Assembly: GCF_026745355.1 (NCBI RefSeq)
Contig: NC_079209.1
Span: 40,981,178 to 41,045,177 of the forward strand
From: Beta vulgaris subsp. vulgaris
Taxonomy: Eukaryota; Streptophyta; Magnoliopsida; Caryophyllales; Amaranthaceae
Length of the DNA: 64,000 bases
Direction of reading: 5' to 3'
In this document: piece after piece, positions 48,401 through 58,616 of the stretch
Position numbering within the stretch: position 1 is the stretch's first letter
How the letters are laid out: each line of letters opens with the position of its first letter
Translations under genes and position numbers: made by a program
The notes under the pieces: generated by a model
What the model was told of the DNA's origin: nothing
Databases searched by the model: none
Seen by the model: only the letters and a program-made list of their open reading frames with translations

Positions 48401-49141
48401 CTAACAGTAGGACTGATAATATCGCAAAAGGTTGATAAACATTGGTTGTATAGTTAATTATGTTCTTTAACATGGTGAAATATAGGAAGTCCAATTCCAT
48501 ATTTACGTGTTTGAGAAGTCTCAGTAATGAAGGCAATATCATCTAAGGTCACAGTCATTGGTCCCCACTGGAACAAGAAGTAGATGATTGTAGTGTCCTA
48601 ACAAACTAATAAAGTAGTGAACATAGCCCCATCAAAGGGAATGGTTTCATAAGAAGATCGTCTCAATAAAGGCAGTATTTTGTTCTTGGACCATTTGTCA
48701 TAAAAAGGTTTCATCCTCAGAAACCATGCTCGAAAACCATGCTCTTGCATCCACCCTCAAAATCAATCCTTTGAAAGGGTTGCTAGCTAGAGGTCAATTC
48801 AAGTTTGGGAGTGTTATTGGGGGAAATGGAAGTGTTCTCAGCTTATTATCCTCTAAGATAATATTGTCCAAAAACGTATAATATTTCTACTCTAAGATAA
48901 GTTGACGCTTCGGTTTTTGAACCTTGAAAGGAAAACAAGGACTAATAGTGGTAATTCTGTCCTCCAAACGAGTATCAGAGTCATTGCTTTTGTTCACATA
49001 CCAAAACACTTGAGAGTTATAAGTCTCAAGGTTCATTCTAATGGCATTGCATAATTGATGGGCTGCTTCAGATTGCACGGCATCACATTTTTAAGCAAGT
49101 ACTTCATGAATCTCATCTTCACGAACTCTTTCATTAGACAT
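45431..49141 (-). pseudogene. Antisense ORF with plant mobile domain (PMD) of the Tat-like element
   Basis: On the minus strand it starts MSNERVREDEIHEVLA at 49141. The PMD core is visible as WGPMTVTLDDIAF at 48567-48529. In the same frame, 23 codons upstream, is FDGAMFTTLL, with a TAG between them. Further on come PRLMGLIPPSAFKD (near 48040) and VWHPCLIFLYLLVFKSNLG (near 47880). The C-terminal third (46134-45664) is rich in Ser, Glu and Asp. The PMD (aminotransferase-like) family occurs in plant transposons and in host proteins linked to silencing; its role in retrotransposons is unproven. PMD ORFs in antisense orientation are reported for Tat/Retand-type elements. A Tourist-like MITE and many stops break it. 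Confidence 0.75.
46506..46938. mobile_element. Tourist-like MITE
   Basis: The left end is GGCCCCGTTTGACAAATAGAG. The right end, read on the minus strand, is GGGGGTGTTTGGCAACTAGAG. ATA lies on both sides (46503-46505 and 46939-46941). GGGNGTGTTTGG-like ends and a 3-bp duplication fit the PIF/Harbinger Tourist group. It is inserted in the antisense PMD ORF. Confidence 0.75.
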
Positions 49142-49633
49142 GGTGAATTGGAGTTTGGTGATGATTGTGAATTCACAAAGAAAGATAATAAAATTGCCTG
49201 AAGAATCTTTAATTTTTCCTAAAATCCTTGAAAAAGGTATTAATGGGGAAGACAACCAAAATGAAGCAATAAAAGAAGAAAACATGTGCTGAATGCGTGG
49301 TATGTTTCATTTCGTGTCATATTTTATTGGGCCATGTTAAAACCAAGTTTTCATAAATTAAAAGGCAAAGTCCTGAAGTCATATTAAAGAAGCCCCTTTC
49401 AAAGGGTGCGTGATTTAGAAGCCCGTTCCAAATGGTGCGTGACTTAGAAGCCCATTTCAAAATGTGCGTGACTTAAAAGCCCATTCTAAAGAGTGTATAA
49501 CTTCTCAGTTTCCAGAAGACGATAAAAATCTCTTTATAAAAAGGGGTAAGTGTAATAACACCAAAACATTACCGATCTCTTGATCAACCCCTTCAATCTT
49601 TTATCTCCCAAAAAACCTCTCTCAAAAAACCCT
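49142..49633. promoter_or_regulatory. Divergent spacer between antisense ORF and acidic ORF
   Basis: This is the region between the antisense PMD ORF (start 49141, minus) and the acidic ORF whose ATG at 60550 lies just beyond the Tekay-like insertion. It contains the 29-bp repeats and, at 49580-49633, a pyrimidine-rich leader. Its position suggests a two-way promoter; that is inference. No clear TATA box was seen for either direction. Confidence 0.45.
49388..49503. repeat. Four tandem 29-bp repeats
   Basis: Units at 49388, 49417, 49446 and 49475, each exactly 29 bp, follow the pattern AGAAGCCC then TTCCAAATGGTGCGTGACTT with a few changes; the last is the most diverged. They sit between two divergent ORFs. 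Confidence 0.92.
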
Positions 49634-52165
49634 TGTAATCCCCCACAATTTTAAAAGATTTTCATAAATATATTAAAGTATTTATGTAATTATAGTTAAA
49701 TCCAAATGAGTTTGGAAAATGATTTGACTTTTAAAAAGGGTTGACTATTTTAAAAGTCAACTAGAAATATTTTTCATAGCTTAATAAAATTTGTGATATT
49801 TTAATTAAGCATGTTTTAAGTAAGAGTTTAATTATTAAAAGCATATTTGAAAAGAAAACTTAATGGAATCAAAACCCCAAAGGTAATAAAAAGGGAAAGG
49901 ATAATTTGATGACTAAAGTCCTAATAAGCCCATCTTGTTAGTCATCAAAGTTTAATTATTGAAATCTCTTTTCCTAAGCCCAAAAGGATTAGCCTATTTA
50001 AATATCCTAAAAACCCAAATATTTTGCCCTACACTCTATTTTCTCTCTCCTCCCTTGCACGTGATTCTAAATTTCTTTCTCTCTCATCCGGCTTTTCACT
50101 CTCTCTTTTCTTCTTGAGCGTGAGTTTCATATTTTCCTCTCAAAAATTATTTCTTCTTCGCTAAGTAACGTTTCTTGTTGAACAAGAAACGTCACAAAAC
50201 CTTGATTGAACCAAGAAAGCTGCTGCCGCCACCTCCTTGCTGCCGTCACAGCCTTCGGCGCTTTCCTTCCTCTTATTTCGGTTGTTTTTCCTTTCTTCTC
50301 CCTTAAGATTCCATTAAAGTCCTAATTTTTATTGTTATTTTATTACTATTTACATGTTTATGATTTAAGTTATTATTTATTATGAAGAATTTAGTTTCAG
50401 TTTTCATATGTATAAAAGTATTAATTTCAGATTTATTATTTTCAGTTTTAATCATGAAAGATATGGTTTTTAGGGTTCTATATCACTAGAAACTATATAT
50501 TTAAAGTATGAATATGAATTTTGAGTAGAAGATGATTTTTATACGCATTTAAAATATTTTCAGAAGGTTTAGAAAATTTTATAAATGCTGGAAATTCATA
50601 AAGTTAGTATTTTAAGGGTTTTAATGATTTTTAATCACTAGAATAGTTGTACTATACTAGGGATTAAAGATAACGAGAGTTTAAATTATAAAAATGATTT
50701 TTAAAGACGTTTAAAAGGGTTTGGGACGTTTTTAAAGTTGCTGTATTTTTTTTTAGTTCAAGTATTTACTTGGTATTTTATTGTTCTAGGCGGAGAATTC
50801 ATAGTAGGGGACTTTTAGATCGAAAAAGTGGCCTACCGTTGCGTTTATACAAGGTACGTACATAAGTCTACGTGCTATATGGTTAGAAACATGCCTTAGG
50901 GATGTTTTTATTTATTAGTATCATGTATAGGACCTTGTTGTTCATATATATGAGTTACTGAATTTATTTTACATGATATTTTGCCTATGTGCTACATGTA
51001 TACTAGAAGTAGTTATGAATATGTATGTTTGTATGGAAGTTTGATGCAAACAAATAAGTTCAGTTCATGTATTAATTCGTGAGGGAATTAATGTAAGTAA
51101 GTTGAATCATGTGTTACATAGATTCATGAGTTTCATTCAATTGTCTTATAAGAACCGTAGATCTTATTTGGTAATTATGAGTTATACATATATAAAGGTA
51201 CAGTTTACTGTTGGCTAGGTTCAACAGGCAAGATAGTAAAGAATAAAAGAAGTTAAAAGAGTCTTGATTGATAAGTTGTGAACACTTGTTGATTCTAGGA
51301 TTAAAAAGGAGTTTTGTGATGTTATGTGATTATTAGTTGTGAGTGTTATGTGCTTGGTGGGTGTCAAAACAAGTATAAAATGAATGCAACGTAAAGTGAA
51401 ACGAGAATAGGTTATAGACTTTAGACTGGTGCACGTCTAGAGTTGGACATTAAGGGTTGGAGTACATGGTGGTAGCCCATGGCTTTCCTGGGATTGGATT
51501 GATCACCTTTCCTCTTTAGCTCAAAGGTTCCTCGATATCGCAGGTCAATTTGGTTTACGGAGTCATGACCGTATTTCCTATTTCAGTATAGACAACTCGT
51601 CCCATAACTATTCCATTTAGAGAAGAAATAAAAGTTAGAGTCTAGTTCAGTAAAAGTCATCTGCAGTTTGTTATATGCTTATTATTATTTATTTCTGCAA
51701 GTCGTGTTGTAGTATCATGCTTAGGATTATTTATGTCTGATATGTAGTACTCAGCTTTGCTGATTACGTGCTTGTCTGTGTTTGTGATCATGGCTTTGCC
51801 TATTGATCCTGTGGTGATCCTTCGGGGGAGCAGAGTCAAGATAGCATTGACATTACAGGTTCGAAGATGCATACCATTGGGGAATCTGGAATGGAGAGGC
51901 GTTTGTGACCTTAATATTATTTAAGTTATTTTCGTAGGAACATCTTTACTTAAGTTTGAGGTTTTTAGTTGGTGTGCTTTAGTTTCCAAACAGTTGTCAT
52001 TTATTTCATAAGTTTAATAAAGTTGATTTTATTTTAGTAAATTGTTTTCCGCTACAAAATTCTGAGTAAGCCGAAACGTTATCACACGGGCGATAATGCC
52101 TGGGTAGTTCTCTAGATTTGTTATAAAAGTATTTTCCAGAAAGAGAGAAGTATCGGGGAGTTACA
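49634..52165 (+). repeat. 5' LTR of the Tekay-like element
   Basis: 2532 bp. It contains the 615-bp segment 50851-51465 that is missing from the 3' LTR, and ends CGGGGAGTTACA. Confidence 0.95.
49992..50006 (+). promoter_or_regulatory. TATA-like box of the Tekay LTR
   Basis: CCTATTTAAATATCC is followed about 35 bp later by a pyrimidine-rich leader (CTCTATTTTCTCTCTCC), a plausible transcription start. The same sequence is in the 3' LTR near 58976. Confidence 0.45.
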
Positions 52166-52168
52166 AAG

Positions 52169-52184
52169 TGGTATCTGGGAGCTT
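52169..52184 (+). other. Primer-binding site of the Tekay-like element
   Basis: TGGTATCTGGGAGC begins three bases after the LTR and is a mismatched complement of the initiator-Met tRNA 3' end. Confidence 0.75.
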
Positions 52185-52650
52185 TAGGTTAGTTTAAGAC
52201 TTATAGGCGCCTAACTACCTAGCTTATTAGTTATTTGGAGGAAACCTTAGTATGCTCCTACGTTTCATTTCGAAAAGTGAGACAAAATATTTTGAGGATC
52301 AAATTTTTTTTTAGAACCGAAATTTTTTCGGAATGAGGTTCGAAAATCTTGTTTTCCGAAATTAGAGGAGTTCGAATTTTTTTTGGAAATTTTTATAAGC
52401 CGAATAAAAAAAAATAAATTTTTTTTGGTCGAATAAAATTTTTCGAATGTCTTAGGACCGAAAGTTTATTAGGAATTTTTTTTTTTAGGCACAAAAGTAA
52501 TGTTATTTATAAAAAGTGTCTGCATTAGTTTCATGCCTTTAAGGTATAGTATTGCATTGTGAGAATGGGTAGTATAAGAAGGGCATATAGGATAGAAATA
52601 TTATATGCCTGCATTGAAAAAAAAAAAATTTGTTCAGCATCATCATTATT

Positions 52651-52752
52651 TTCTTTCCTGCAAATAAGTGCATTATTATTTTTCTTCCCTGCTAACGATG
52701 CATGAATGTTTTTCTTCCCTGCTAATTGTTATATCCTTCTTGCCTGCTAAGG
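52651..52752. repeat. Short degenerate repeats upstream of the pre-gag ORF
   Basis: The motif TTTCTTCCCTGCTAA occurs four times with variation over about 100 bp. Confidence 0.6.
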
Positions 52753-52858
52753 TGTTATATTTTACATGCCTTTGTTTTGTTTACCCTTTGATTGTTGGTG
52801 GGAACATGCTAGGAAGAGTGCTAAACCTTTTGGTCTATTGTGTTGTAGCTCTACGATT

Positions 52859-53251
52859 ATGGCTGCAAATCTAGGAAACTATTTTAACCCCATCGTTCTG
52901 ACTGACGATGAAGCCGACGACCATCATCCACCCATTGACCATAGGGAATATGAAGAACTGCATTGGATAATGCGTTGCATCTTGAGAAGACACTATGCTA
53001 GGGATGATGAAGGCATCATAGAGATGGATCATGCTAGAGGTACTACTAGGGAAGACATATATGATGCATGTATGAGGATTGAATCTGAACCTGAAGAAGA
53101 CTTGGACACCATACCTACTAGACAGTCTAAGAGCAAGAGAAAATTCGTTGACTACTATGAGACTGAAGAAGAGGATGAAGCTAGTGATGAAGACTTCGTA
53201 CCTCAACAATATAAGGAAGAAAAGGATAAGGATGGCAATGTAGTGCCATAG
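52859..53251 (+). CDS. Small acidic pre-gag ORF of the Tekay-like element
   Basis: An intact ORF of 130 codons lies in the leader, about 690 bp after the LTR and 485 bp before gag. I chose the ATG at 52859; an ATG at 52766 in the same frame would add 31 residues that read through the repeat region. The N-terminus is MAANLGNYFNPIVLTDDE. The centre has EELHWIMRCILRRHY and TTREDIYDACMR. The C-terminal half is strongly acidic (EEEDEASDED) around a basic patch SKSKRK, which could act as a nuclear signal. There is no signal peptide, membrane segment or zinc finger, and I know no family for it. A decayed homologue at 3069-3377 occupies the same place in another element, which supports it being a real gene. 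Confidence 0.75.
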   Translation: MAANLGNYFNPIVLTDDEADDHHPPIDHREYEELHWIMRCILRRHYARDDEGIIEMDHARGTTREDIYDACMRIESEPEEDLDTIPTRQSKSKRKFVDYYETEEEDEASDEDFVPQQYKEEKDKDGNVVP

Positions 53252-53736
53252 GTTATATACATATAGATATTTTTGTTTTTTTATATAGACGTACATAAGG
53301 TTTTAGTTATAAGAATAATGTTGGGTATGTGCCAACAAGACAAAAGTGTTTTATAGAATTACCATTTTAGGAAAATATATATACTAGTGTGTTATTTTAT
53401 TTCACATTTTTTTTCCCTTCTATGGAAGAATAAAAATATAGTTTGTTTAATTCAAGGAGTAAGAATTCAATTTTGGGCACGTAATGGGAAATATTTTTCT
53501 ATTTACTTATTTATTTTCGTTATGTGATTACAATTTTCTTGCTCAATATCATGTGAATATGAGTTTATTTACGTGAACAACTATATGAATATTAGTGAAC
53601 ATTCCATGTTGAAACTTAGTGAAATTGTATGTTGATGCGATCTTTAATGATCAAATTAAGTATTGCCTTGCTTAGATGAATATGTAAGTTTCTGGAACCT
53701 GAGTAGAGTTATATTACTTTCAGGTCCCGAAGTAGA

Positions 53737-56697
53737 ATGGCTAACAACACTGAGCTAGCTGATGCTATTCGCCTATTGGCGGAGAAACTGAATCAGGACA
53801 AGGTCGAACGTCCAGAGACGGCTGGAGAGATGTTTGAAAGACTGTCCAAAGTGAAACCACCTTATTTTAAGGGACAAGCTGACCCTACCTTCCTAGAAAA
53901 CTGGATTAGGGAATTTGAGAAATTATTTGAGGTGGTAAATTGCCCTGCTAATATGAGAGTAGGACAGGCTGTTTTATACCTAAAGGATGAGGCTGATTTG
54001 TGGTGGAGAGAAAACGGGGCTAGATTGAGTGCTGCTGAGGGATTCAATTGGGAAGCCTTTGTGATTGTGCTGAGAGGAAAGTTTTACCCTGCTTTCATGA
54101 GAAAACAGAAAGCTCAAGAGTTCATTAACCTTAGAATGGGTACTATGACCATTTCTGAATACTATAGTAAGTTCATAACCCTGTCTAGGTTTGCACCTGA
54201 GGTGGTAGCTACTGAGGAGCTTAAGGCTCAAAGGTTCGAACAGGGGTTGACTGATGAGATCCAGTTGGGTTTAGGGGGTGAAACCTTTACATCTTTGGAT
54301 GTAGTGTATGGGAGAGCTTCTCATATTTATGGGTTGCAATCGAGAAGAGATAAGAAGGCTGGAATAGTTGGTGAAAAGAGAAAAGAGGTTAGTACTGGGG
54401 GAAACCAAGGTAACTTTAAGAAAAACCGGAATGGGAATGGGAACTTTCAAGGAAGGAACAGCCAGGATAATCGTAGTCAGGGTAGACCTGAGAGGGTTCA
54501 CAATTGCAAGTTCTGTGACAAAAACCATCCTGGGAAAGACTGTAAGGGAGAGCTAGTGGTTTGCCATTATTGTCAGAAGAAGGGCCACAGAGAGTATGAG
54601 TGCTACGCTAAACACGGAAAAGGTTTGAGGACTCAGGGAAACAGTAATCAGGCTAGACCAGGGTCAAATCAGATAGGGAACCAGGGTCCTAAGCCTGGAG
54701 GTCAGAATAACCAAGGGAACCATAGTAGGCCTGCTGCTAATGACAATCCTACCCAGAACAAACCTTCAGGCAAAGTGTTCGTGATGACTCATAACGAGGC
54801 AGAGAGATCTGCGGATGTGGTAACTAGTAATTTCTCTATTAACTCAGTTTTCGTTAAAACGTTATTTGATTCGGGGGCTACCTATTCTTTTATTTCGCCT
54901 TCTGTTCTAAAGAGTCTGGGATTAGTGGAGTATGAGTCAATTGACTTGTCTGTTAGTATTCCTACTGGGGAAGTCGTTAAGTGTACTAAGTTGTTCAAAA
55001 ACTTACCTTTGAAGATAGGAGGAAGTGTCTTCCCATCCGATTTGATCGAGTTTAACTTAGGAGATTTAGATGTGATTCTTGGGATGAACTGGTTGAGTCA
55101 TTACAAGGCCAGGATTGATTGTGAAGTTCAAAAAGTAGTGTTGAGAAACCCTTCGGGAAAATTTACCTCATATAGACGATTTGGGAAACCTGAAAACTTT
55201 GGAGTGATCTCTGCTCTGCAAGTGCTGAAGTTGATGAGAAAGGGGTGTGAGCTGTTTTTCTGTAGTGTGCAAGATGTGAGTAAAGAAGCTGAGTTAAAAC
55301 TTGAGGATGTTCCAATAGTGAATGAGTTTATGGATGTATTTTCGAGTGAAATTTCAGGTATGCCGCCTGCAAGAGCTGTTGAGTTTACCATAGACTTAGT
55401 TCCTGGAACCGCACCTATATCTAAGGCACCTTATAGAATGGCACCTCCTGAGATGAGTGAGTTAAAGACGCAATTGCAAGAACTGTTGGATAAGGGTTAT
55501 ATCAGACCTAGTGCATCGCCTTGGGGAGCTCCTGTATTGTTCGTGAAGAAAAAGGATGGGAGTATGAGGTTGTGTATCGACTATAGGGAGTTGAATAATG
55601 TTACCATTAAGAACAAGTACCCTTTGCCTAGAATAGATGACCTATTCGATCAATTGAATGGAGCTAGTGTGTTCTCGAAGATTGACTTACGTTCAGGATA
55701 TCACCAATTGAGGGTAGCTGATAAGGATGTACCTAAGACTGCCTTTAGAACGCGTTATGGTCACTACGAGTTCACTGTAATGCTATTTGGGTTAACCAAT
55801 GCTCCTGCTATATTTATGGATTTGATGAATAGGATCTTTCACGAGTTTTTGGATAAGTTTGTAGTGGTTTTCATTGACGACATTTTGATATATTCGAGGA
55901 ATGAAACCGAGCATGATGAACATTTGAGGATTATCTTGGAAACCTTGAGGAAGAACCAATTATATGCCAAATTCTCTAAGTGTGAGTTTCGTTTGGAGAA
56001 AGTAGCATTCTTGGGTCATTTTGTGTCTAAGGAAGGAGTCTCAGTAGATCCTGCTAAGATTCAAGCTGTGAGTGAGTGGCCAACTCCAAAGAGTGTGACT
56101 GACATTAGAAGTTTCTTGGGTTTAGCTGGCTATTATAGGAGATTCGTGAGAGATTTCTCGAAGATAGCAAGACCTATGACTAATCTGATGAAAAAGGAGT
56201 CCAAGTTTGAGTGGAATGAGAAGTGTGAGGAAGCTTTTCAGACCTTGAAGGATCGTTTAACCACTGCACCTGTCTTAACCCTACCTGATGGGAATGAGGG
56301 ATTTGAGGTCTATAGTGATGCTTCAAAGAATGGTTTGGGTTGTGTGTTGCAACAGAATGGTAAGGTAATAGCTTATGTGTCGCGTCAATTGAAACCTTAT
56401 GAGGCTAATTACCCTACCCATGATCTAGAGTTAGCTGCCATAGTGTTTGCATTGAAGAGTTGGAGACATTATCTTTATGGAGTAACTTGCAAGATATTTA
56501 CAGACCATAAGAGCTTGAAGTACATATTTACCCAAAAAGACTTGAATATGAGGCAAAGAAGATGGCTAGAGTTAATTAAGGATTATGATCTGGATATCCA
56601 GTATCATGAGGGGAAAGCCAATGTGGTGGCTGACGCCTTGAGTCGAAAATCGAGTCATAGCTTGAGTGCTTTGATAGTCCCTGAGGAGTTGGTGTAG
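53737..56697 (+). CDS. gag-pol: Gag-Pol (gag, protease, RT, RNase H) of the Tekay-like element
   Basis: One open frame of 986 codons. The gag core spans about residues 40-200 ([15 protein letters not shown], then [15 protein letters not shown]). A Cys/His segment [13 protein letters not shown] lies near 257-269 and a zinc knuckle [14 protein letters not shown] at 276-289. The protease motif is FDSGATYSF near 377-385. RT has [11 protein letters not shown], then ATRGHYEF-type strands, and the catalytic FIDDIL with aspartates at 714-715. RNase H has [10 protein letters not shown] near 861 and ends [11 protein letters not shown]. It would copy the element RNA in cytoplasmic particles. The frame ends in TAG at 56695 because one extra G (near 56688-56692) shifts it off the integrase frame. 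Confidence 0.96.
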   Translation: MANNTELADAIRLLAEKLNQDKVERPETAGEMFERLSKVKPPYFKGQADPTFLENWIREFEKLFEVVNCPANMRVGQAVLYLKDEADLWWRENGARLSAAEGFNWEAFVIVLRGKFYPAFMRKQKAQEFINLRMGTMTISEYYSKFITLSRFAPEVVATEELKAQRFEQGLTDEIQLGLGGETFTSLDVVYGRASHIYGLQSRRDKKAGIVGEKRKEVSTGGNQGNFKKNRNGNGNFQGRNSQDNRSQGRPERVHNCKFCDKNHPGKDCKGELVVCHYCQKKGHREYECYAKHGKGLRTQGNSNQARPGSNQIGNQGPKPGGQNNQGNHSRPAANDNPTQNKPSGKVFVMTHNEAERSADVVTSNFSINSVFVKTLFDSGATYSFISPSVLKSLGLVEYESIDLSVSIPTGEVVKCTKLFKNLPLKIGGSVFPSDLIEFNLGDLDVILGMNWLSHYKARIDCEVQKVVLRNPSGKFTSYRRFGKPENFGVISALQVLKLMRKGCELFFCSVQDVSKEAELKLEDVPIVNEFMDVFSSEISGMPPARAVEFTIDLVPGTAPISKAPYRMAPPEMSELKTQLQELLDKGYIRPSASPWGAPVLFVKKKDGSMRLCIDYRELNNVTIKNKYPLPRIDDLFDQLNGASVFSKIDLRSGYHQLRVADKDVPKTAFRTRYGHYEFTVMLFGLTNAPAIFMDLMNRIFHEFLDKFVVVFIDDILIYSRNETEHDEHLRIILETLRKNQLYAKFSKCEFRLEKVAFLGHFVSKEGVSVDPAKIQAVSEWPTPKSVTDIRSFLGLAGYYRRFVRDFSKIARPMTNLMKKESKFEWNEKCEEAFQTLKDRLTTAPVLTLPDGNEGFEVYSDASKNGLGCVLQQNGKVIAYVSRQLKPYEANYPTHDLELAAIVFALKSWRHYLYGVTCKIFTDHKSLKYIFTQKDLNMRQRRWLELIKDYDLDIQYHEGKANVVADALSRKSSHSLSALIVPEELV

Positions 56698-58334
56698 AGA
56701 TATGCAAAGGTTGAACCTAGAAATTTTAAATCCTGGGGAAAGTGAGGCTAGACTCAGTAATCTTTCTTTGGGAGTGTCAGTTTTCGATGAGATCATTGAG
56801 GGTCAAGTTGGGGATGAGCATCTAGATAAGATAAAAGAGAAAATGAAGCAAGGTAAGGAAGTAGACTTCAAGATTCATGATGATGGGAGTCTAAGGTTTG
56901 AAGGAAGGTGGTGTGATCATGATAAGTTCCTCACACAAAAAAAAAAAAGAAATGGTTAATGATACAATCAACCAATGCATTATGGCTTAATTATTCCATT
57001 GCTAAGTACCACGGAAGTGCAATGATCTAAAGAGACGTCTTATGGATGAGGGGCATAATACTCCGTATTCTGTGCACCCTGGGGGTGACAAGCTGTATAA
57101 GGACCTTAAGGTGATCTATTGGTGGCCGAACATGAAGCGAGAAGTAGCTGAGTATGTATCTAAGTGTCTAACCTGTCAGAAAGTGAAGATAGATCATAAG
57201 AGGCCCATGGGGAAACTTCAACCACTAGAGGTTCCTGGATGGAAGTGGGATTCGATTTCTATGGACTTTGTGACTGCCTTACCCAAGTCGAGGAGTGGAA
57301 ATGATACCATTTGGGTTGTAGTTGATAGACTGACCAAGTGCGCTGTTTTCATACCTATTAAGGAGACATGGTTGAAGAAGCAACTCGCTACAACCTATAT
57401 CAAGCATGTAGTGAGGTTGCACGGAGTTCCAAAGGACATTATTTCGGATCGTGACTCTAGATTTCTATCTAAGTTTTGGAAGAAGGTTCAATCAAACCTT
57501 GGGACAACATTAAAGATGAGTACCGCCTTTCACCCTGCGACCGATGGTCAGACTGAGAGGACTAACCAAACTATGGAGGATATGTTGCGAGCTTGTGCTA
57601 TAGATTTTCAAGGAAGTTGGGAGGACCAATTAGATTTGATTGAGTTTTCCTACAACAATAGCTACCATGCGAGTATTAAGATGGCACCTTTTGAGGCGTT
57701 ATATGGACGGAAGTGTAGAAGTCCCATTTGCTGGAATGACTCTAGTGAGAATATAGTTTTGGGGACGGAATTCATTGAAGAGACCGTCAAGAATGTTAGA
57801 TTGATTTAGGCTCGAATTCAAGCTGCGCAAGATAGACAGAAGAGTTATGCAGACTTTAAACGGCGCGAAGATGAGTTCGCTGTAGGTGATAAAGTATTCC
57901 TGAAAGTATCACCCACCAAAGGCGTTATGAGATTTGGGAAAAAGGGCAAGCTGAGTGCTAAATATGTAGGCCCATATGAGATTTTGGAGTGCATTGGGAA
58001 AGTAGCTTATAGATTGGCATTGCCAATGGAGTTTGAAAAGATGCATGATGTGTTTCACATATCCCAACTGAAGCGCTATATCCCTGATGAGCGACATGTG
58101 TTAGAGCCTGAAAGAGTTCAGATTGATAGTAGCCTCACTTATGAGGAAAGACCTGTCAAGATTCTCGACAGGAAAGTGCGTAGTACGCGTAATAAGGATG
58201 TTCATATCGTCAAAGTTCTTTGGTCTAACCACGAGTCAGAAGAGGCAACGTGGGAAGCCGAAGAGGATATGAAGAAAAAGTATCCAGACCTATTCCTTGA
58301 GGTGAGTTACGAGGGCGTAACTCGTTTTCTTTAA
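56698..58334 (+). pseudogene. int: Integrase and chromodomain of the Tekay-like element, broken
   Basis: After the frameshift the reading continues from 56702 to about 56930. It is then broken by roughly 90 bp of unrelated, A-rich sequence (56930-57018) in the zinc-binding region, and resumes at about 57019. The visible integrase has HNTPYSVHPGGDKLY, CLTCQKVK, the catalytic D in SMDFVTALP, the second D in ISDRDSRF, and the glutamate in DGQTERTNQTMEDML. A TAG at 57807 stands where CAG is expected. The C-terminus ends with a chromodomain (PVKILDRKVR, then VLWSNHESEEATWE, 58153-58300), which in chromoviruses steers integration towards modified heterochromatin. All catalytic residues remain, but three lesions prevent a single polypeptide. 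Confidence 0.92.
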
Positions 58335-58345
58335 GGGGGGTAGAA
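58330..58345 (+). other. Upstream copy of the polypurine tract
   Basis: TTTAAGGGGGGTAGA, overlapping the stop codon of pol, is an exact 15-base repeat of the tract next to the 3' LTR at 58601-58615. Confidence 0.75.
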
Positions 58346-58600
58346 TGCGATAAATTTCGCGCTTTTTGTCTATTTTTATGAGATTTTCATGTATATGTAT
58401 GCCTATGTTGGGCAATTTGCACATGTTAGTGCAAAAGAAGTAGAGTCTCCGCATAAGAAAAGTGTTCATAAGTAACAGCAGTGTTTTAAAAATGGGAAAG
58501 TGCACGAGATGCACTACCCTTCTTCAAAGATTTTCGAAATGATGAGTTCAAACTTTCGAAAGCACGAGGGTTTTGTATTAAGTTTCGGGACGAAACTTCT

Positions 58601-58615
58601 TTTAAGGGGGGTAGA
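58601..58615 (+). other. Polypurine tract of the Tekay-like element
   Basis: TTTAAGGGGGGTAGA immediately precedes the 3' LTR start at 58617 and would prime plus-strand DNA. Confidence 0.88.
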
Positions 58616-58616
58616 C

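Noticed and set aside
51657..51872. Minus-strand ORF present in both Tekay LTRs (also 60010-60240)
   Set aside because: It is duplicated simply because the LTR is duplicated; it is antisense to the LTR with no domain.
53862..55391. Several minus-strand ORFs of 60-90 codons
   Set aside because: They are shadows of the intact Gag-Pol frame.
56932..56955. Programmed frameshift signal (A-run) between pol segments
   Set aside because: The A-run lies in an unrelated insert of roughly 90 bp that also contains stops, so a regulated shift is unlikely; a lesion explains it better.
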